A stretch of 38,055 nt of DNA from Akkermansiaceae bacterium (GTDB lineage Bacteria > Verrucomicrobiota > Verrucomicrobiia > Verrucomicrobiales > Akkermansiaceae). The notes below the pieces were generated by a model. The model saw nothing but the letters and a program-made list of their open reading frames with translations. It ran no database searches and was not told the DNA's origin. The stretch lies in the NCBI GenBank assembly GCA_015061985.1, contig SUVN01000021.1:1-38055 (forward strand). The letters are read 5' to 3'. Of this stretch, positions 1 to 7,893 are shown piece by piece. The position numbers and the translations under genes were made by a program. Numbering within the stretch: the stretch's first letter is position 1; the number at the start of each line of letters is the position of its first letter.

Positions 1-3
1 TAG

Positions 4-68
4 CCCGGCAGGGTGGCCGCCGTATCCCCGCCGCCCCACCGCCGCACCCCGGCTGTACCCCTGCCGGG
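4..68. repeat. GC-rich 10-bp inverted repeat at window edge
   Basis: CCCGGCAGGG at 4-13 and its exact reverse complement CCCTGCCGGG at 59-68 flank a C-rich spacer. No reading frame through 1-82 continues the oxidoreductase family that the neighbouring stub belongs to. The repeat may be the edge of an inserted or recombined element, or a GC-rich hairpin. Nothing else is recognisable, and the window ends here. Confidence 0.5.
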
Positions 69-82
69 TGGGGTGGTATTCC

Positions 83-514
83 TCACTTATTCAACAAAAG
101 CTCCGCACTTCCGGCGGCGCGATACAAATTGATGGGGCGCAGGTCAAACCGGCGGGCTGAAACGTCCTTGCCACGCTCCAGCACAATGGGACGCAGCCCC
201 AGCTCCAGACAGCGCAGAGCGGCAAAAAGACCACCGGGTCCGCTGCCCACGATAATGACGCGTCTGGCAGACTCCGGCAGCGGGGCATAGTGACGCTCCG
301 GCAGGGGGGCTTCCGGCAGGGGCTCATCCACCGCTACCAGGAAGCGGATCTGGCGGGAAATCGGGCGGCGGCGGGCATCAATACTGTCCTTGAGCAGGCG
401 CATGCCCTGCACACGGTAGGGAGAAATACCCAGTTTCTGTGCCACGGCCTTGCGGCGGGCTTCCTCCTTCAAGGCCTTGCGCAGCGGCAGGTGGATATCC
501 AGCTCGGTAATCAT
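83..514 (-). pseudogene. Truncated FAD/NAD(P)-dependent oxidoreductase, N-terminal fragment
   Basis: The 143 residues match the start of the large (over 500 residues, from family knowledge) NAD(P)/FAD-dependent dehydrogenases: a small N-terminal domain with a KDSIDARR stretch near 42-49, then a Rossmann beta-alpha-beta unit with GSGPGG at 90-95 and VLERG at 111-115 ending the second strand. After about residue 129 the sequence leaves the family pattern (the conserved PDSNYCFGEGG-type segment is missing), and it stops at 83-85. FAD binding may be partly encoded but the catalytic body is absent. Its ATG overlaps the cysE stop by 4 nt (ATGA at 511-514), so it was translated as the last gene of the operon. 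It could instead be a frameshifted gene continuing beyond position 1, but the 82 visible bases do not support that. Confidence 0.65.
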
Positions 515-1335
515 GATGGGTCAAGGCTCTGTTGCATGCAGAGAGCGGGGGCGGCCTCGCAGTTGCAGCCCACCACCACGGCGGGCACGCCGGCCACGGT
601 AGTGAACGCCTTCACGTCATCCAGCACCACAGAGGAAGCGGCAATCTTGGCGCTCTCACCAATCTCCACCCGTCCCAGCACCTTGGCACCGGCACCAATG
701 AGAACGCCGCTGCGGACGATGGGGTGGCGCGCGCCGCCTTTTTCCTTACCGGTACCGCCGAGGGTTACCTCATGCAACATGGAGACATTGTTCTCGATAA
801 TGGCGGTTTCACCGACGACGAATCCGGTACCATGGTCCAGCAGGATGCCGCAGCCGATGCGGGCGGCCGGATGAATATCCACGCCGAACACCTCGCTGCT
901 GATACTCTGGAAGAGCAGAGCGAGCATATAGCGCCCCTGCTCCCAGAGAAGATGCGCCACACGATACGTGGCCAGCGCATGAAATCCCTTGAAGAACAGC
1001 AGCGGCTCCAGCGCATTATGACAGGCGGCATCGCGCTCCACCACAGCCTGCAAATCCGCCGCCATGCACTCCACTACCACGGGGTTCTGCTTCAGCAGCG
1101 TGCGGATGAGCGGCTCCAGATTGTCGCGCTCCATATCGCGGCGGGAAAGCTTGCGGGCCAGACGCACCGCCACGGCATTGCTCAGCGAGGTACGGCTCAG
1201 GATGACATCATCCAGCATACCGGCCAGCCTGGACTCGCTCTCTGAGGCCTGCTGTGCAGCAGCGTACACCTCCTGCCAGACCTTCTCAGCAAGTCCAGGA
1301 ATCTCCGGCACCATCTTTTCAGGGCGTATGCTCAT
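511..1335 (-). CDS. cysE: Serine O-acetyltransferase
   Basis: Transfers acetyl from acetyl-CoA to L-serine, giving O-acetylserine, the first step of cysteine synthesis in the cytoplasm. The protein has 274 residues, like E. coli CysE (273). An alpha-helical N-terminal half contains RDAACHN (Asp102, equivalent to the catalytic Asp) and LLFFKGFHAL. It is followed by a left-handed beta-helix with DHGTGFVVGET at 167-177 (catalytic His168) and TLGGTGKEKGGARHP (His204 region). The C-terminal tail is short and Cys-containing; whether it binds the O-acetylserine sulfhydrylase is not evident, as the usual terminal Ile is missing. It lies 25 bp downstream of the polyprenyl synthase gene and overlaps the next gene by 4 nt. 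No Shine-Dalgarno site is visible. Operon promoter: see 2429-2457. Confidence 0.95.
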   Translation of the reverse strand: MSIRPEKMVPEIPGLAEKVWQEVYAAAQQASESESRLAGMLDDVILSRTSLSNAVAVRLARKLSRRDMERDNLEPLIRTLLKQNPVVVECMAADLQAVVERDAACHNALEPLLFFKGFHALATYRVAHLLWEQGRYMLALLFQSISSEVFGVDIHPAARIGCGILLDHGTGFVVGETAIIENNVSMLHEVTLGGTGKEKGGARHPIVRSGVLIGAGAKVLGRVEIGESAKIAASSVVLDDVKAFTTVAGVPAVVVGCNCEAAPALCMQQSLDPS

Positions 1336-1360
1336 GACTGATTACGTGGAGATAGGGGTA

Positions 1361-2368
1361 TCAGACAAGACAGTCGCGCAGCATCTCATCCAGACGATAG
1401 GTCATTTCCGTCAGCGCCTCACGGGCGGGCGACTCCGGCAGCATCCACAGCACTTCGCGCGCCTCTTCATTGCGGGAAAGCCCCTCATCCACGGAAAGGC
1501 GTATCGCCTCCGCAAAGGCATCCGTGCCGCGCAGGCGGGAGTAATCAATCTCCTCGTGCTTCTCCACCGCGCTGCGGACATACTCTGCCACATCCTCGCT
1601 GGTGGATTCCATGAGGAAGAACACGGGAAGCGTCAGCTTGCCTTTCTCGGCATCCGTGCCCAGCGTCTTGCCGGCAGAATCATCCGTGCCGGTCATATCC
1701 AGACAATCATCGTATATCTGGTAAGAAATTCCCAGCAGGGTTCCCATGCGGTTGAGATGACCTGTCATCTCATCATCAAGCCCCTGCAGATAGCCGGCAC
1801 CGCTCATGGCCATGGCAAAGAGCGTGGCTGTCTTCTTGCGGATAAGCTCGTAGTAATCCGCGCGGCTCATCTCCATATCCCAGAGCCGGGTGGACTGCTC
1901 CACCTCGCCCTCGCAGAGGTCGCGCACCGACACCGCCATGCGGCGAATGAAGCGCGCATCACCAATATCCGCCCCCATCACCATGGCCTGCGCCAGCAGA
2001 GAATCACCCAACAACACCGCCAACTCATTACCCCAGAGCGCATTGGGCGTGGGCTCATCGCGCCGCGTATCGGCCTTATCCAGCACATCATCATGAATGA
2101 GGGAAGCCATGTGCAGCATCTCCAACAGTGCGGCAAAGGTGATGTGTTCATCCTTAATCCCGCCCGTGGCAGCAGCTGTGAGCAGCACCAGACCCGGGCG
2201 TATCATCTTACCGCGACTGCGACACACCTGCCGCATGTAATCCCGCATGTGAGGCGAAAAATGCTCCGTCTGCGCCTCAATGGCGTTGCGCACCTTCTGC
2301 AATTCCGTCTTGACGGTCTGAAGGTGAGCTTTGCGGTTACGCAGTTTACTGAAAAACGGGATACTCAT
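1361..2368 (-). CDS. Trans-polyprenyl diphosphate synthase (IspA/IspB family)
   Basis: Condenses isopentenyl diphosphate onto allylic diphosphates to build a long all-trans prenyl chain, most likely the side chain of a respiratory quinone. It has 335 residues. The IPP-binding GKMIRP is at 53-58, the first Asp-rich motif DDVLD at 93-97 followed by TRRDEPT, and the second Asp-rich motif DDCLD at 220-224. Residues 4 and 5 before the first Asp motif are small (Ala88, Ser89), which in this family goes with long products because bulky residues there block elongation; the exact chain length cannot be read. First gene of the minus-strand operon with cysE. The ATG at 2368 is preceded by a leader of about 57 nt from a strong promoter and has no Shine-Dalgarno site. 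Confidence 0.93.
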   Translation of the reverse strand: MSIPFFSKLRNRKAHLQTVKTELQKVRNAIEAQTEHFSPHMRDYMRQVCRSRGKMIRPGLVLLTAAATGGIKDEHITFAALLEMLHMASLIHDDVLDKADTRRDEPTPNALWGNELAVLLGDSLLAQAMVMGADIGDARFIRRMAVSVRDLCEGEVEQSTRLWDMEMSRADYYELIRKKTATLFAMAMSGAGYLQGLDDEMTGHLNRMGTLLGISYQIYDDCLDMTGTDDSAGKTLGTDAEKGKLTLPVFFLMESTSEDVAEYVRSAVEKHEEIDYSRLRGTDAFAEAIRLSVDEGLSRNEEAREVLWMLPESPAREALTEMTYRLDEMLRDCLV

Positions 2369-2428
2369 GAACAGGACAGGGATAATACGAAAGTTGTTAC
2401 GCGGCGAATCACCCGCAGCGCGGGCGCG

Positions 2429-2457
2429 ATTGTAGCACCTTTTCCCGGGCTTGGCAA
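2429..2457 (-). promoter_or_regulatory. Sigma70-type promoter of the polyprenyl synthase-cysE operon
   Basis: On the minus strand TTGCCA (2452-2457) and TACAAT (2429-2434) are separated by exactly 17 bp, and TG lies one base before the -10 (extended -10). The expected start is near 2422, giving a leader of about 55 nt. Confidence 0.8.
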
Positions 2458-2530
2458 CTCTTAACCTCCATTTTAAACTATCAAAACACCCGGATTCATC
2501 TTTTTTCAGGCTTTTAGTTTGCTTTCCTCT

Positions 2531-2559
2531 TTACCTGAATGCATGACATATGCTAACAT
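2531..2559 (+). promoter_or_regulatory. Candidate promoter of the RlpA gene, possibly leaderless
   Basis: TTACCT (2531-2536), a 17-bp spacer and TAACAT (2554-2559), with TGC directly before the -10 (extended type). The -10 ends 7 nt before the ATG at 2567, so transcription would begin at or next to the start codon. The -35 match is weak. Confidence 0.5.
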
Positions 2560-2566
2560 ACGGACA

Positions 2567-3076
2567 ATGAAGAGACGTACGATTCTGCTGCTTCTGCTTC
2601 CGGCGCTGTTTGCTTCCCTGCTGACTGATTGCAGGAAGAAACCGGAAAAACCGGAGCCCGCACCTGTTGCCGTGCCGAAAGGGCTCAAAATGAAGCCCTA
2701 CACGGTGCGCGGGGTGCGCTATCGTCCCATGACGATCGAACAGGCACTTCAGTACACCGAGACAGGAGAAGCCTCTTTCTACGGTCAAGCGGGCAGCCGC
2801 AGCGCCTCCGGTGAAATTCTCCGTGCCGGCACCTGCTATGCAGCTCATCGCACCCTTCCTATGCCCTGCACCGTTCGTGTGACCAATATACGCAACGGAA
2901 AAAGCTGCGAAGTACGCGTCATCGACCGCGGCCCTTTCCATAAGCACCGCATCATTGACCTGAGCCGCGAAGTCGGCCGCCGCATCGGCATGAATCCCTA
3001 CGGAACAGGTCAGGTGAAGGTGGAAGTCATCAGCATCGGAAAGGGTAAGGACAAAATTTTCCGCAAAGAAGAATAA
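2567..3076 (+). CDS. rlpA: RlpA-like double-psi beta-barrel protein
   Basis: RlpA proteins sit at the envelope and, in studied cases, are lytic transglycosylases that cut denuded glycan at septa. The 169 residues start with basic MKRRT and a hydrophobic stretch ending LLTDC, a lipobox-like site with an unusual Asp at -1, so lipidation is uncertain. The double-psi barrel occupies about residues 63-160: GEASFYG, SASGE, AAHRTLP, VRVTNIRNG, VRVIDRGPF and IIDLSR follow the family in order, including the Asp of DRGPF. No C-terminal SPOR domain is present, unlike E. coli RlpA. An in-frame TTG at 2519 would add 16 residues, but they would spoil the signal peptide and lie upstream of the promoter. The gene precedes the dcw cluster in the same direction, fitting a role in division. 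Confidence 0.85.
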   Translation: MKRRTILLLLLPALFASLLTDCRKKPEKPEPAPVAVPKGLKMKPYTVRGVRYRPMTIEQALQYTETGEASFYGQAGSRSASGEILRAGTCYAAHRTLPMPCTVRVTNIRNGKSCEVRVIDRGPFHKHRIIDLSREVGRRIGMNPYGTGQVKVEVISIGKGKDKIFRKEE

Positions 3077-3094
3077 CTGATTGATACAGAAAGC

Positions 3095-3124
3095 CTGCAC
3101 GCGTTAAAAAACGCACATGTGCAG
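3095..3124 (+). other. Imperfect hairpin after the RlpA gene
   Basis: CTGCAC (3095-3100) pairs with GTGCAG (3119-3124), and GCGTT pairs with AACGC inside it, with a 4-nt bulge. There is no T-run after it, so it is a weak terminator at best. Confidence 0.35.
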
Positions 3125-3202
3125 TGAATACGACGGCGCAACACACCCATCCCGTTCCCGTCCGACAGAATTTTGAAAATAATTTGGCGTTTGCCGAAAT
3201 TT

Positions 3203-3273
3203 AGTGTTGACTTTTGGAGTGTATTAGAGTGTACTGGTGGTGACGCAAAGTGTACCAAAAGGATGGAAAGTGT
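3203..3273 (+). promoter_or_regulatory. mraZ promoter overlapped by AGTGT boxes (probable MraZ operator)
   Basis: A promoter is visible as TTGACT (3207-3212), a 17-bp spacer and TGTACT (3230-3235). AGTGT occurs at 3203, 3218, 3228, 3249 and 3269. The last four start 10, 21 and 20 bp apart, that is on one face of the helix. Family knowledge: MraZ binds tandem GTG-containing repeats in its own promoter, e.g. TGGGN type in E. coli and AAAGTG type in mycoplasmas; AAAGTGT is seen here at 3247-3253 and 3267-3273. Autorepression of the whole dcw cluster is the natural inference. Confidence 0.75.
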
Positions 3274-3727
3274 CTCCACAGAACTGTTCACAGGCAATGT
3301 GACACGCAAGCTGGATCCCAAGAGCAGATTGGCGATTCCGGCGGGGTGGCGTTCTGTGCAAGGAGCTGAGCTGACAATCCTTGAGGCATCCAGCGATGGA
3401 TTCCCGATACTGAAGTGTTTCACGCGGGAAGCCTTTGCGGCGAAGATAGCCAACATCCGCGCGCAGGGCGAGGCACGAAACATGGCCCCCGGCGAGATTG
3501 ACCGCTACATCGGCTTCATAGCAGGGCGCTGCTTCCCCGCAGAGGTGAGCAGCCAGGGCAAACTACTGATACCCAAGGCACAGCGCGAGAATCTGAAACT
3601 GGCAGAGACAGCCACCGTGGTAGGTCGCGGGCCGCACTTTGAGATTTGGGAGCCGGAGAACTTCAAGGTGGCCAACAGCCCGGCAGCCGTGGCCGATATG
3701 GACAAGATTTTCAACATGATATCATGA
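3263..3727 (+). CDS. mraZ: MraZ transcriptional regulator
   Basis: DNA-binding protein of the AbrB-like (SpoVT-AbrB) fold that controls the dcw cluster and forms ring oligomers. The 154 residues contain two repeats. The first runs from LFTGNVTRKLDPKSRLAIP (8-26) and the second around GRCFPAEVSSQGKLLIP, each with the conserved D/SxxxRLxIP-type core. The ATG at 3263 gives the usual distance from start to the first motif; an in-frame extension to 3173 would run through the promoter and is rejected. AAAGG lies too close to the ATG to be a normal Shine-Dalgarno site. The last AGTGT box lies inside the first codons. The stop overlaps the rsmH start (ATGA at 3724-3727), so the two are translationally coupled. 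Confidence 0.93.
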   Translation: MESVSTELFTGNVTRKLDPKSRLAIPAGWRSVQGAELTILEASSDGFPILKCFTREAFAAKIANIRAQGEARNMAPGEIDRYIGFIAGRCFPAEVSSQGKLLIPKAQRENLKLAETATVVGRGPHFEIWEPENFKVANSPAAVADMDKIFNMIS

Positions 3728-5190
3728 CCGATTCCCACACCATGACCCGAGCCAGAGGCATCGCGCCCACCGGCATCTGCTACCGGGTGCTGATGTGGGA
3801 GGAGTGTGCCCTGCCCACAGATACGCTGGAGGACTGGAAACGGGAGCGCTCAGCCCTGCTGGCGCGCATGCGCGACGCAGGCGTGAAAGGAGCGCGCGGG
3901 AATCTGACCCGGCTGTCCGAGGAACTGCGCGAGCTGTCGGCACGCTTCATTGAAGCGCCTCTGGCTACGTGCGCTCAGGCGGGCTTTTCTTTCGCGCGCG
4001 TAAAGGAACTGGCCGCTGCGCTGGAGGGCGAGGAAGAGGTGCTGGGCTGGCAACTGAGCCCGTGCAGCGCCGATTTGCTGGTGGAACTGCACGGAGAGGA
4101 AGGCATTGATAGCCTGCTGACACGTTTGAGCACGGCCACCCCGGAACTGACATGGTGCAGCACCCCGCTGGTGGAAGCGCTTGATGCCGCCTCGGCAGCG
4201 GAGCGACTGGCCGGCTATCAGCAGCAGGCAGAAGAAGAGGATACGGAGTCTGATGACAGCAGCGAATCCACCACGCCGTTTCACCACGTCACCGTGCTGG
4301 CTCAAGAGGCTGTGGATGCCCTGTTGCCGACAGAGGGCAAAGTGCTGGTGGATGCCACGCTGGGCGGCGGCGGCCACAGCGAACTGATGTTGCAGGCAGG
4401 CGCCAGCGTCTGGGGAATCGACCAGGATCCCGCTGCCCGTCGCGCCGCCCGCAAGCGACTGGCAGCCTACGGCGACCGCCTGCAGGTGGTACCCGGCAAT
4501 TTCCGCAACGCCGTGGAGCTGCTGCGGGAGCGGGGACTGGAACAGGCAGACGGCCTGCTGGCCGACATCGGCATCTCCTCCCCCCAGGTGGATTGCCCGG
4601 AGCGCGGCTTCTCTTTCCTCTCCGAAGGCCCGCTGGATATGCGCATGAACCCGACTGCCGGACGCAGCGCGGCCGATATCGTCAACTCCGCTTCCGAGGC
4701 AGAGCTGGCCGACATCCTGTGGCAGTATGGCGAGGAGCGCGCCAGCCGCGCCATCGCCCGCAAAATCGTGCAGGAACGCGCCAAGTCCCCCATCACCACC
4801 ACCACGCAGCTGGCAAACCTCATCTGCACCGTGCTGCCGCGCAAGGGCCGCCAGCATCCCGCCACCCGCAGCTTCCAGGCGCTGCGCATTGCGGTGAACG
4901 ATGAGCTGGGCGCGCTGGAAGCCCTGCTGGAGAGCGGGCTGAGCCTGCTGAAGAGCGGCGGACGCTTCGCCGTCATCACCTTCCACAGTCTGGAAGACCG
5001 CGCCGTGAAGCGCTACTTCGACCGCGTGACCCGCCCGGAGATTGACCGTCCGGAGTGGCCCGCCCCGCGCCCGAATCCGGAGTACGCCGCGCGCCCGGTC
5101 TTCCGCAAACCCATCACCGCCGGAGAGGCCGAACTGGCCGCCAACCCGCGCGCCCGCAGCGCCAAGCTGCGCGTCATCGAAAAACTTTAA
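3724..5190 (+). CDS. rsmH: 16S rRNA m4C1402 methyltransferase RsmH with N-terminal extension
   Basis: The C-terminal part, from about residue 185 (PFHHVTVL) to 488, is a complete RsmH. The SAM-binding DATLGGGGHSE is at 210-220, followed by GIDQDP, DIGISSPQVD, RGFSF, DMRMN, TRSFQALRIAVN, FHSLEDRAVKR and the RSAKLRVIEK terminus. It methylates N4 of C1402 in 16S rRNA. The normal length is about 310 residues; here about 184 residues precede it. This extension is rich in Leu, Ala and Glu, mostly helical in character, and ends in an acidic linker (EEEDTESDDSSE, about 170-181). I do not recognise its fold. The start at 3724 overlaps the mraZ stop (ATGA). The extension is in the same frame without a stop, so it is a fusion and not a separate gene, unless an internal start near residue 184 is used. 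Confidence 0.92.
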   Translation: MTDSHTMTRARGIAPTGICYRVLMWEECALPTDTLEDWKRERSALLARMRDAGVKGARGNLTRLSEELRELSARFIEAPLATCAQAGFSFARVKELAAALEGEEEVLGWQLSPCSADLLVELHGEEGIDSLLTRLSTATPELTWCSTPLVEALDAASAAERLAGYQQQAEEEDTESDDSSESTTPFHHVTVLAQEAVDALLPTEGKVLVDATLGGGGHSELMLQAGASVWGIDQDPAARRAARKRLAAYGDRLQVVPGNFRNAVELLRERGLEQADGLLADIGISSPQVDCPERGFSFLSEGPLDMRMNPTAGRSAADIVNSASEAELADILWQYGEERASRAIARKIVQERAKSPITTTTQLANLICTVLPRKGRQHPATRSFQALRIAVNDELGALEALLESGLSLLKSGGRFAVITFHSLEDRAVKRYFDRVTRPEIDRPEWPAPRPNPEYAARPVFRKPITAGEAELAANPRARSAKLRVIEKL

Positions 5191-5212
5191 TCACCACACC
5201 ACGTATCACCTC

Positions 5213-5572
5213 ATGGCATCCACCCGTCCTTCCACCCGCTACGCCGGTCAGGTAAGCTTCCGCTTCCTGTTCTGGATGGTAGCCGTCGCTCTGCTGGTAT
5301 CCGCCGGCGGCATCACCTACGCCACCCTCAAGAGCCTGCAGGTGGTCGAACGAACCGCCATCAACAATCTGGAGCGAGAGATTGCCGAGTGCAACATGAA
5401 CATTAACCAGTACCGCGCCAAGACCAATGAAATGGCCAGCCGCTGGGCTATTCGTGACCGTCTGGCTCAGACTCATTCCCGTCTGCAGGACATTACACTT
5501 GGCCAGATAGAGGTGGCACAGAAGATGGATGACAACTCCCGTGTAACCCTCGTGACCATACCGAAGAAATAA
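5213..5572 (+). CDS. ftsL: FtsL-like septal membrane protein
   Basis: A 119-residue bitopic protein: a short basic cytoplasmic N-terminus (1-17), one membrane span (about 18-40, FRFLFWMVAVALLVSAGG), then a periplasmic helix with coiled-coil character (about 45-100, rich in Glu, Asn and Arg). Size, topology and position between rsmH and ftsI are those of FtsL, which with FtsB and FtsQ activates FtsWI at the septum. Sequence conservation in FtsL is low, so assignment rests on topology and context. The ATG at 5213 follows the rsmH stop by 22 bp; an in-frame extension into rsmH is rejected. No Shine-Dalgarno site. Confidence 0.75.
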   Translation: MASTRPSTRYAGQVSFRFLFWMVAVALLVSAGGITYATLKSLQVVERTAINNLEREIAECNMNINQYRAKTNEMASRWAIRDRLAQTHSRLQDITLGQIEVAQKMDDNSRVTLVTIPKK

Positions 5573-5589
5573 CCCCACCACCGACGGAA

Positions 5590-7893
5590 TTGAAGACCAA
5601 AGTTCCATTTGCGGGCAGGAGCCTGTTGCTGTGCGTAATCATTATCCTGATTTCGAGCAGCATCGCCTATCGCCTCGTGGAGCTTCAGATTGTTGATTCA
5701 GAGGATCACAGCAGCATTGCTGCGGAGGAGCTTATCGACAAAGAAACGATACCGGCTCAGCGCGGTATCATCATGGACAGGCACGAAACCATTCTCACCA
5801 ACAACATCCAGAATGCGGAATTGATAGCAGACCGCTACCACCTCCGTGAAATCACCGTGGTAGTGGATGGGCTGGCTTACAACCAGGCCATTCACAGCAA
5901 GGAGTGGAACGAATACAAGGAAAACGACCCCATCAAACCCGGCGATGACGAGATGAAAGTCAAGCAGCACCGCAGAAAAGTCTTCCGCGACTGCCGCACC
6001 AAATTGCTGGAAAACGCCGAGCGACGCATCAGTGCCGAAGAAAAAGAAAAACTGAAAGCCACCATTGACACCGGAGATGCCCGCAGCAACCGCATGCTCA
6101 ACTATGACCCGGAGGTGTGTGAATACTACTTCCGGCTGCATGATCGGCTGGTAGCCGACGTTATTTGCAGTCAGCTGAACCCCGGCGCTGCGCCCGACGA
6201 GCAGCAGCTGAACGTCCCGGAAACCAAAGGGAGTAAGCCGAACAAGGACAAAAACGCGCCCCGGCCATCAACTGCACCCGGTATCACCGGCAATAACATC
6301 ACCCCTCAGGATATCGTCAACAAAATTGCCCAACCGGATGTGGCGGCTCATAACGCCGAAGCAGCACGCACCGGCGGCACTCCGCGCAAGTATATTAACC
6401 GCATCATTCTTGCCAACAACCTCAGCTTCGACACCGCAGACAAGGTGCGCGAAGCCCTGCGGGCGGCTCGCATCCGTGGTGTGGTGGTGCAATCCAGCCT
6501 GCGCCGCAGCTATTCCTCCCCCAAGCAGCTCTGCCATGTGCTGGGATTCGTCAACCACGAAAACAAGGGCATGAGCGGCGTGGAAGCCTATTTCCACAGT
6601 TACCTCAACGGCGTGAACGGCATGCGCGAATATCGTCACAATGCCCGCGGTCAGGTGCTGGCCAATGAGGATGACCGCTACATGGCACCCAAACACGGGC
6701 TCAACCTGAGGCTCACCATCGACATGGACCTCCAGCACATTGTCGAGGAAGAACTGGATGCCGGGATGCGGCAGTTCCGCGCGGCCCGCGGCTGCATGAT
6801 TGTGGTAGACCCCAAGACGGGAGATATTCTGGCCATGGTCAGCCGCCCTGCCTTTGACCTGAACACCAAGGAGCTCATCACCCACAAGGGAACTTTCCCC
6901 CGAGGCTCCGTCAAGGATTCGCAGGGAAACGTGATTACGGGTGATTTCAACTTCGCCTGCCAGACCCGCTATGAACCGGGCTCCACCTTCAAGGTGATTG
7001 CCGTGACCGCCGCACTGGATAAAAAGCTGCTCAATATCCATTCCTACATCAACTGCTCACCCTTCTCCGTCGGTTACGGCTCCAAACCCATCAACGACCG
7101 TCCGTTCAACTACGGCAGCCTCCCGGTGTGGGGCGTGCTCGCCAAATCCAGCAACCCCGGTGCCGCCAACATCGCACTGCGCGCCAAATGGCCGAATTAC
7201 AAGAGCTATGTGGAAAAATTCGGGTTGGATAAGCCCGTAGGCATCGACCTGCCCAGCGGAGGTGCCTGCCTGGTGGCCGACGGCTCCAACATCGTGAACT
7301 TCTCCCGCATAGCCTACGGTTACTCCGTGGCAGTATCCCCCCTGCACATGGCCATGGTGTATGCCACCATCGCCAACGACGGCGTTCGCATGAAGCCACG
7401 CCTCATTGACCGTATCATCGCTGCTGACGGCACAGTATACAGCGAATGCACACCGGGAGAGGGAGTGCGGGTCATGAGCTCCAAAACAGCTGCCGACCTG
7501 CGCTTTGCTCTGGAGACCGTCACACGCGGAGCCAAGGAAAACGGCAACCCCGTTCGCCGTGGCACAGCCACCAAAGCTGCCATCCCCGGATTCCGCGTCG
7601 GCGGCAAAACCGGCACGGCCAAGAAAGTGAAGGACGGCGGCGGTTACTATGATAACCTCTACACCGTCTCCTTTGCCGGAATCTTCCCCATTGATGACCC
7701 CAAGCTGGTCATCATGACCGTGATTGATGAGCCGCACCCCACAGACTGTAACCCCGGCGGCGGTACTGTGGCAGCCCCCATCTTCCGCGCCGCAGCTGAG
7801 CGCATGATTCAGACCCTCAATCTGACCCCCAGTGACCCGGAGGCCTACGAAAAGTATCTGGCAGAAAAAAACGACCATAATACGAAACCATGA
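5590..7893 (+). CDS. ftsI: Peptidoglycan D,D-transpeptidase FtsI (class B PBP)
   Basis: Cross-links septal peptidoglycan together with FtsW. It has 767 residues, long for FtsI (about 590), mainly through extra sequence between the N-terminal anchor and the pedestal (about 100-265), including a Pro/Asn/Lys-rich stretch near 210-235. The membrane anchor is at about 11-31 and IPAQRGIIMDR at 54-64. Active-site motifs are intact: STFK with nucleophile Ser465 and Lys468, SSN at 520-522, and KTG at 673-675. The start is a TTG, 17 bp after ftsL; no ATG is available before the anchor. The stop overlaps the start of the paralogue (ATGA at 7890-7893). The last 200 bp are almost identical to the paralogue's. 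Confidence 0.93.
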   Translation: MKTKVPFAGRSLLLCVIIILISSSIAYRLVELQIVDSEDHSSIAAEELIDKETIPAQRGIIMDRHETILTNNIQNAELIADRYHLREITVVVDGLAYNQAIHSKEWNEYKENDPIKPGDDEMKVKQHRRKVFRDCRTKLLENAERRISAEEKEKLKATIDTGDARSNRMLNYDPEVCEYYFRLHDRLVADVICSQLNPGAAPDEQQLNVPETKGSKPNKDKNAPRPSTAPGITGNNITPQDIVNKIAQPDVAAHNAEAARTGGTPRKYINRIILANNLSFDTADKVREALRAARIRGVVVQSSLRRSYSSPKQLCHVLGFVNHENKGMSGVEAYFHSYLNGVNGMREYRHNARGQVLANEDDRYMAPKHGLNLRLTIDMDLQHIVEEELDAGMRQFRAARGCMIVVDPKTGDILAMVSRPAFDLNTKELITHKGTFPRGSVKDSQGNVITGDFNFACQTRYEPGSTFKVIAVTAALDKKLLNIHSYINCSPFSVGYGSKPINDRPFNYGSLPVWGVLAKSSNPGAANIALRAKWPNYKSYVEKFGLDKPVGIDLPSGGACLVADGSNIVNFSRIAYGYSVAVSPLHMAMVYATIANDGVRMKPRLIDRIIAADGTVYSECTPGEGVRVMSSKTAADLRFALETVTRGAKENGNPVRRGTATKAAIPGFRVGGKTGTAKKVKDGGGYYDNLYTVSFAGIFPIDDPKLVIMTVIDEPHPTDCNPGGGTVAAPIFRAAAERMIQTLNLTPSDPEAYEKYLAEKNDHNTKP
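7661..7869 (+). repeat. Direct repeat, copy 1 (ftsI 3' end)
   Basis: The 209 bp match 9181-9389 with about 10 differences by eye (about 95%). The first 82 bp are identical, including synonymous positions. The rest of the two genes is clearly more diverged, so this end was probably homogenised by gene conversion. Confidence 0.85.
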
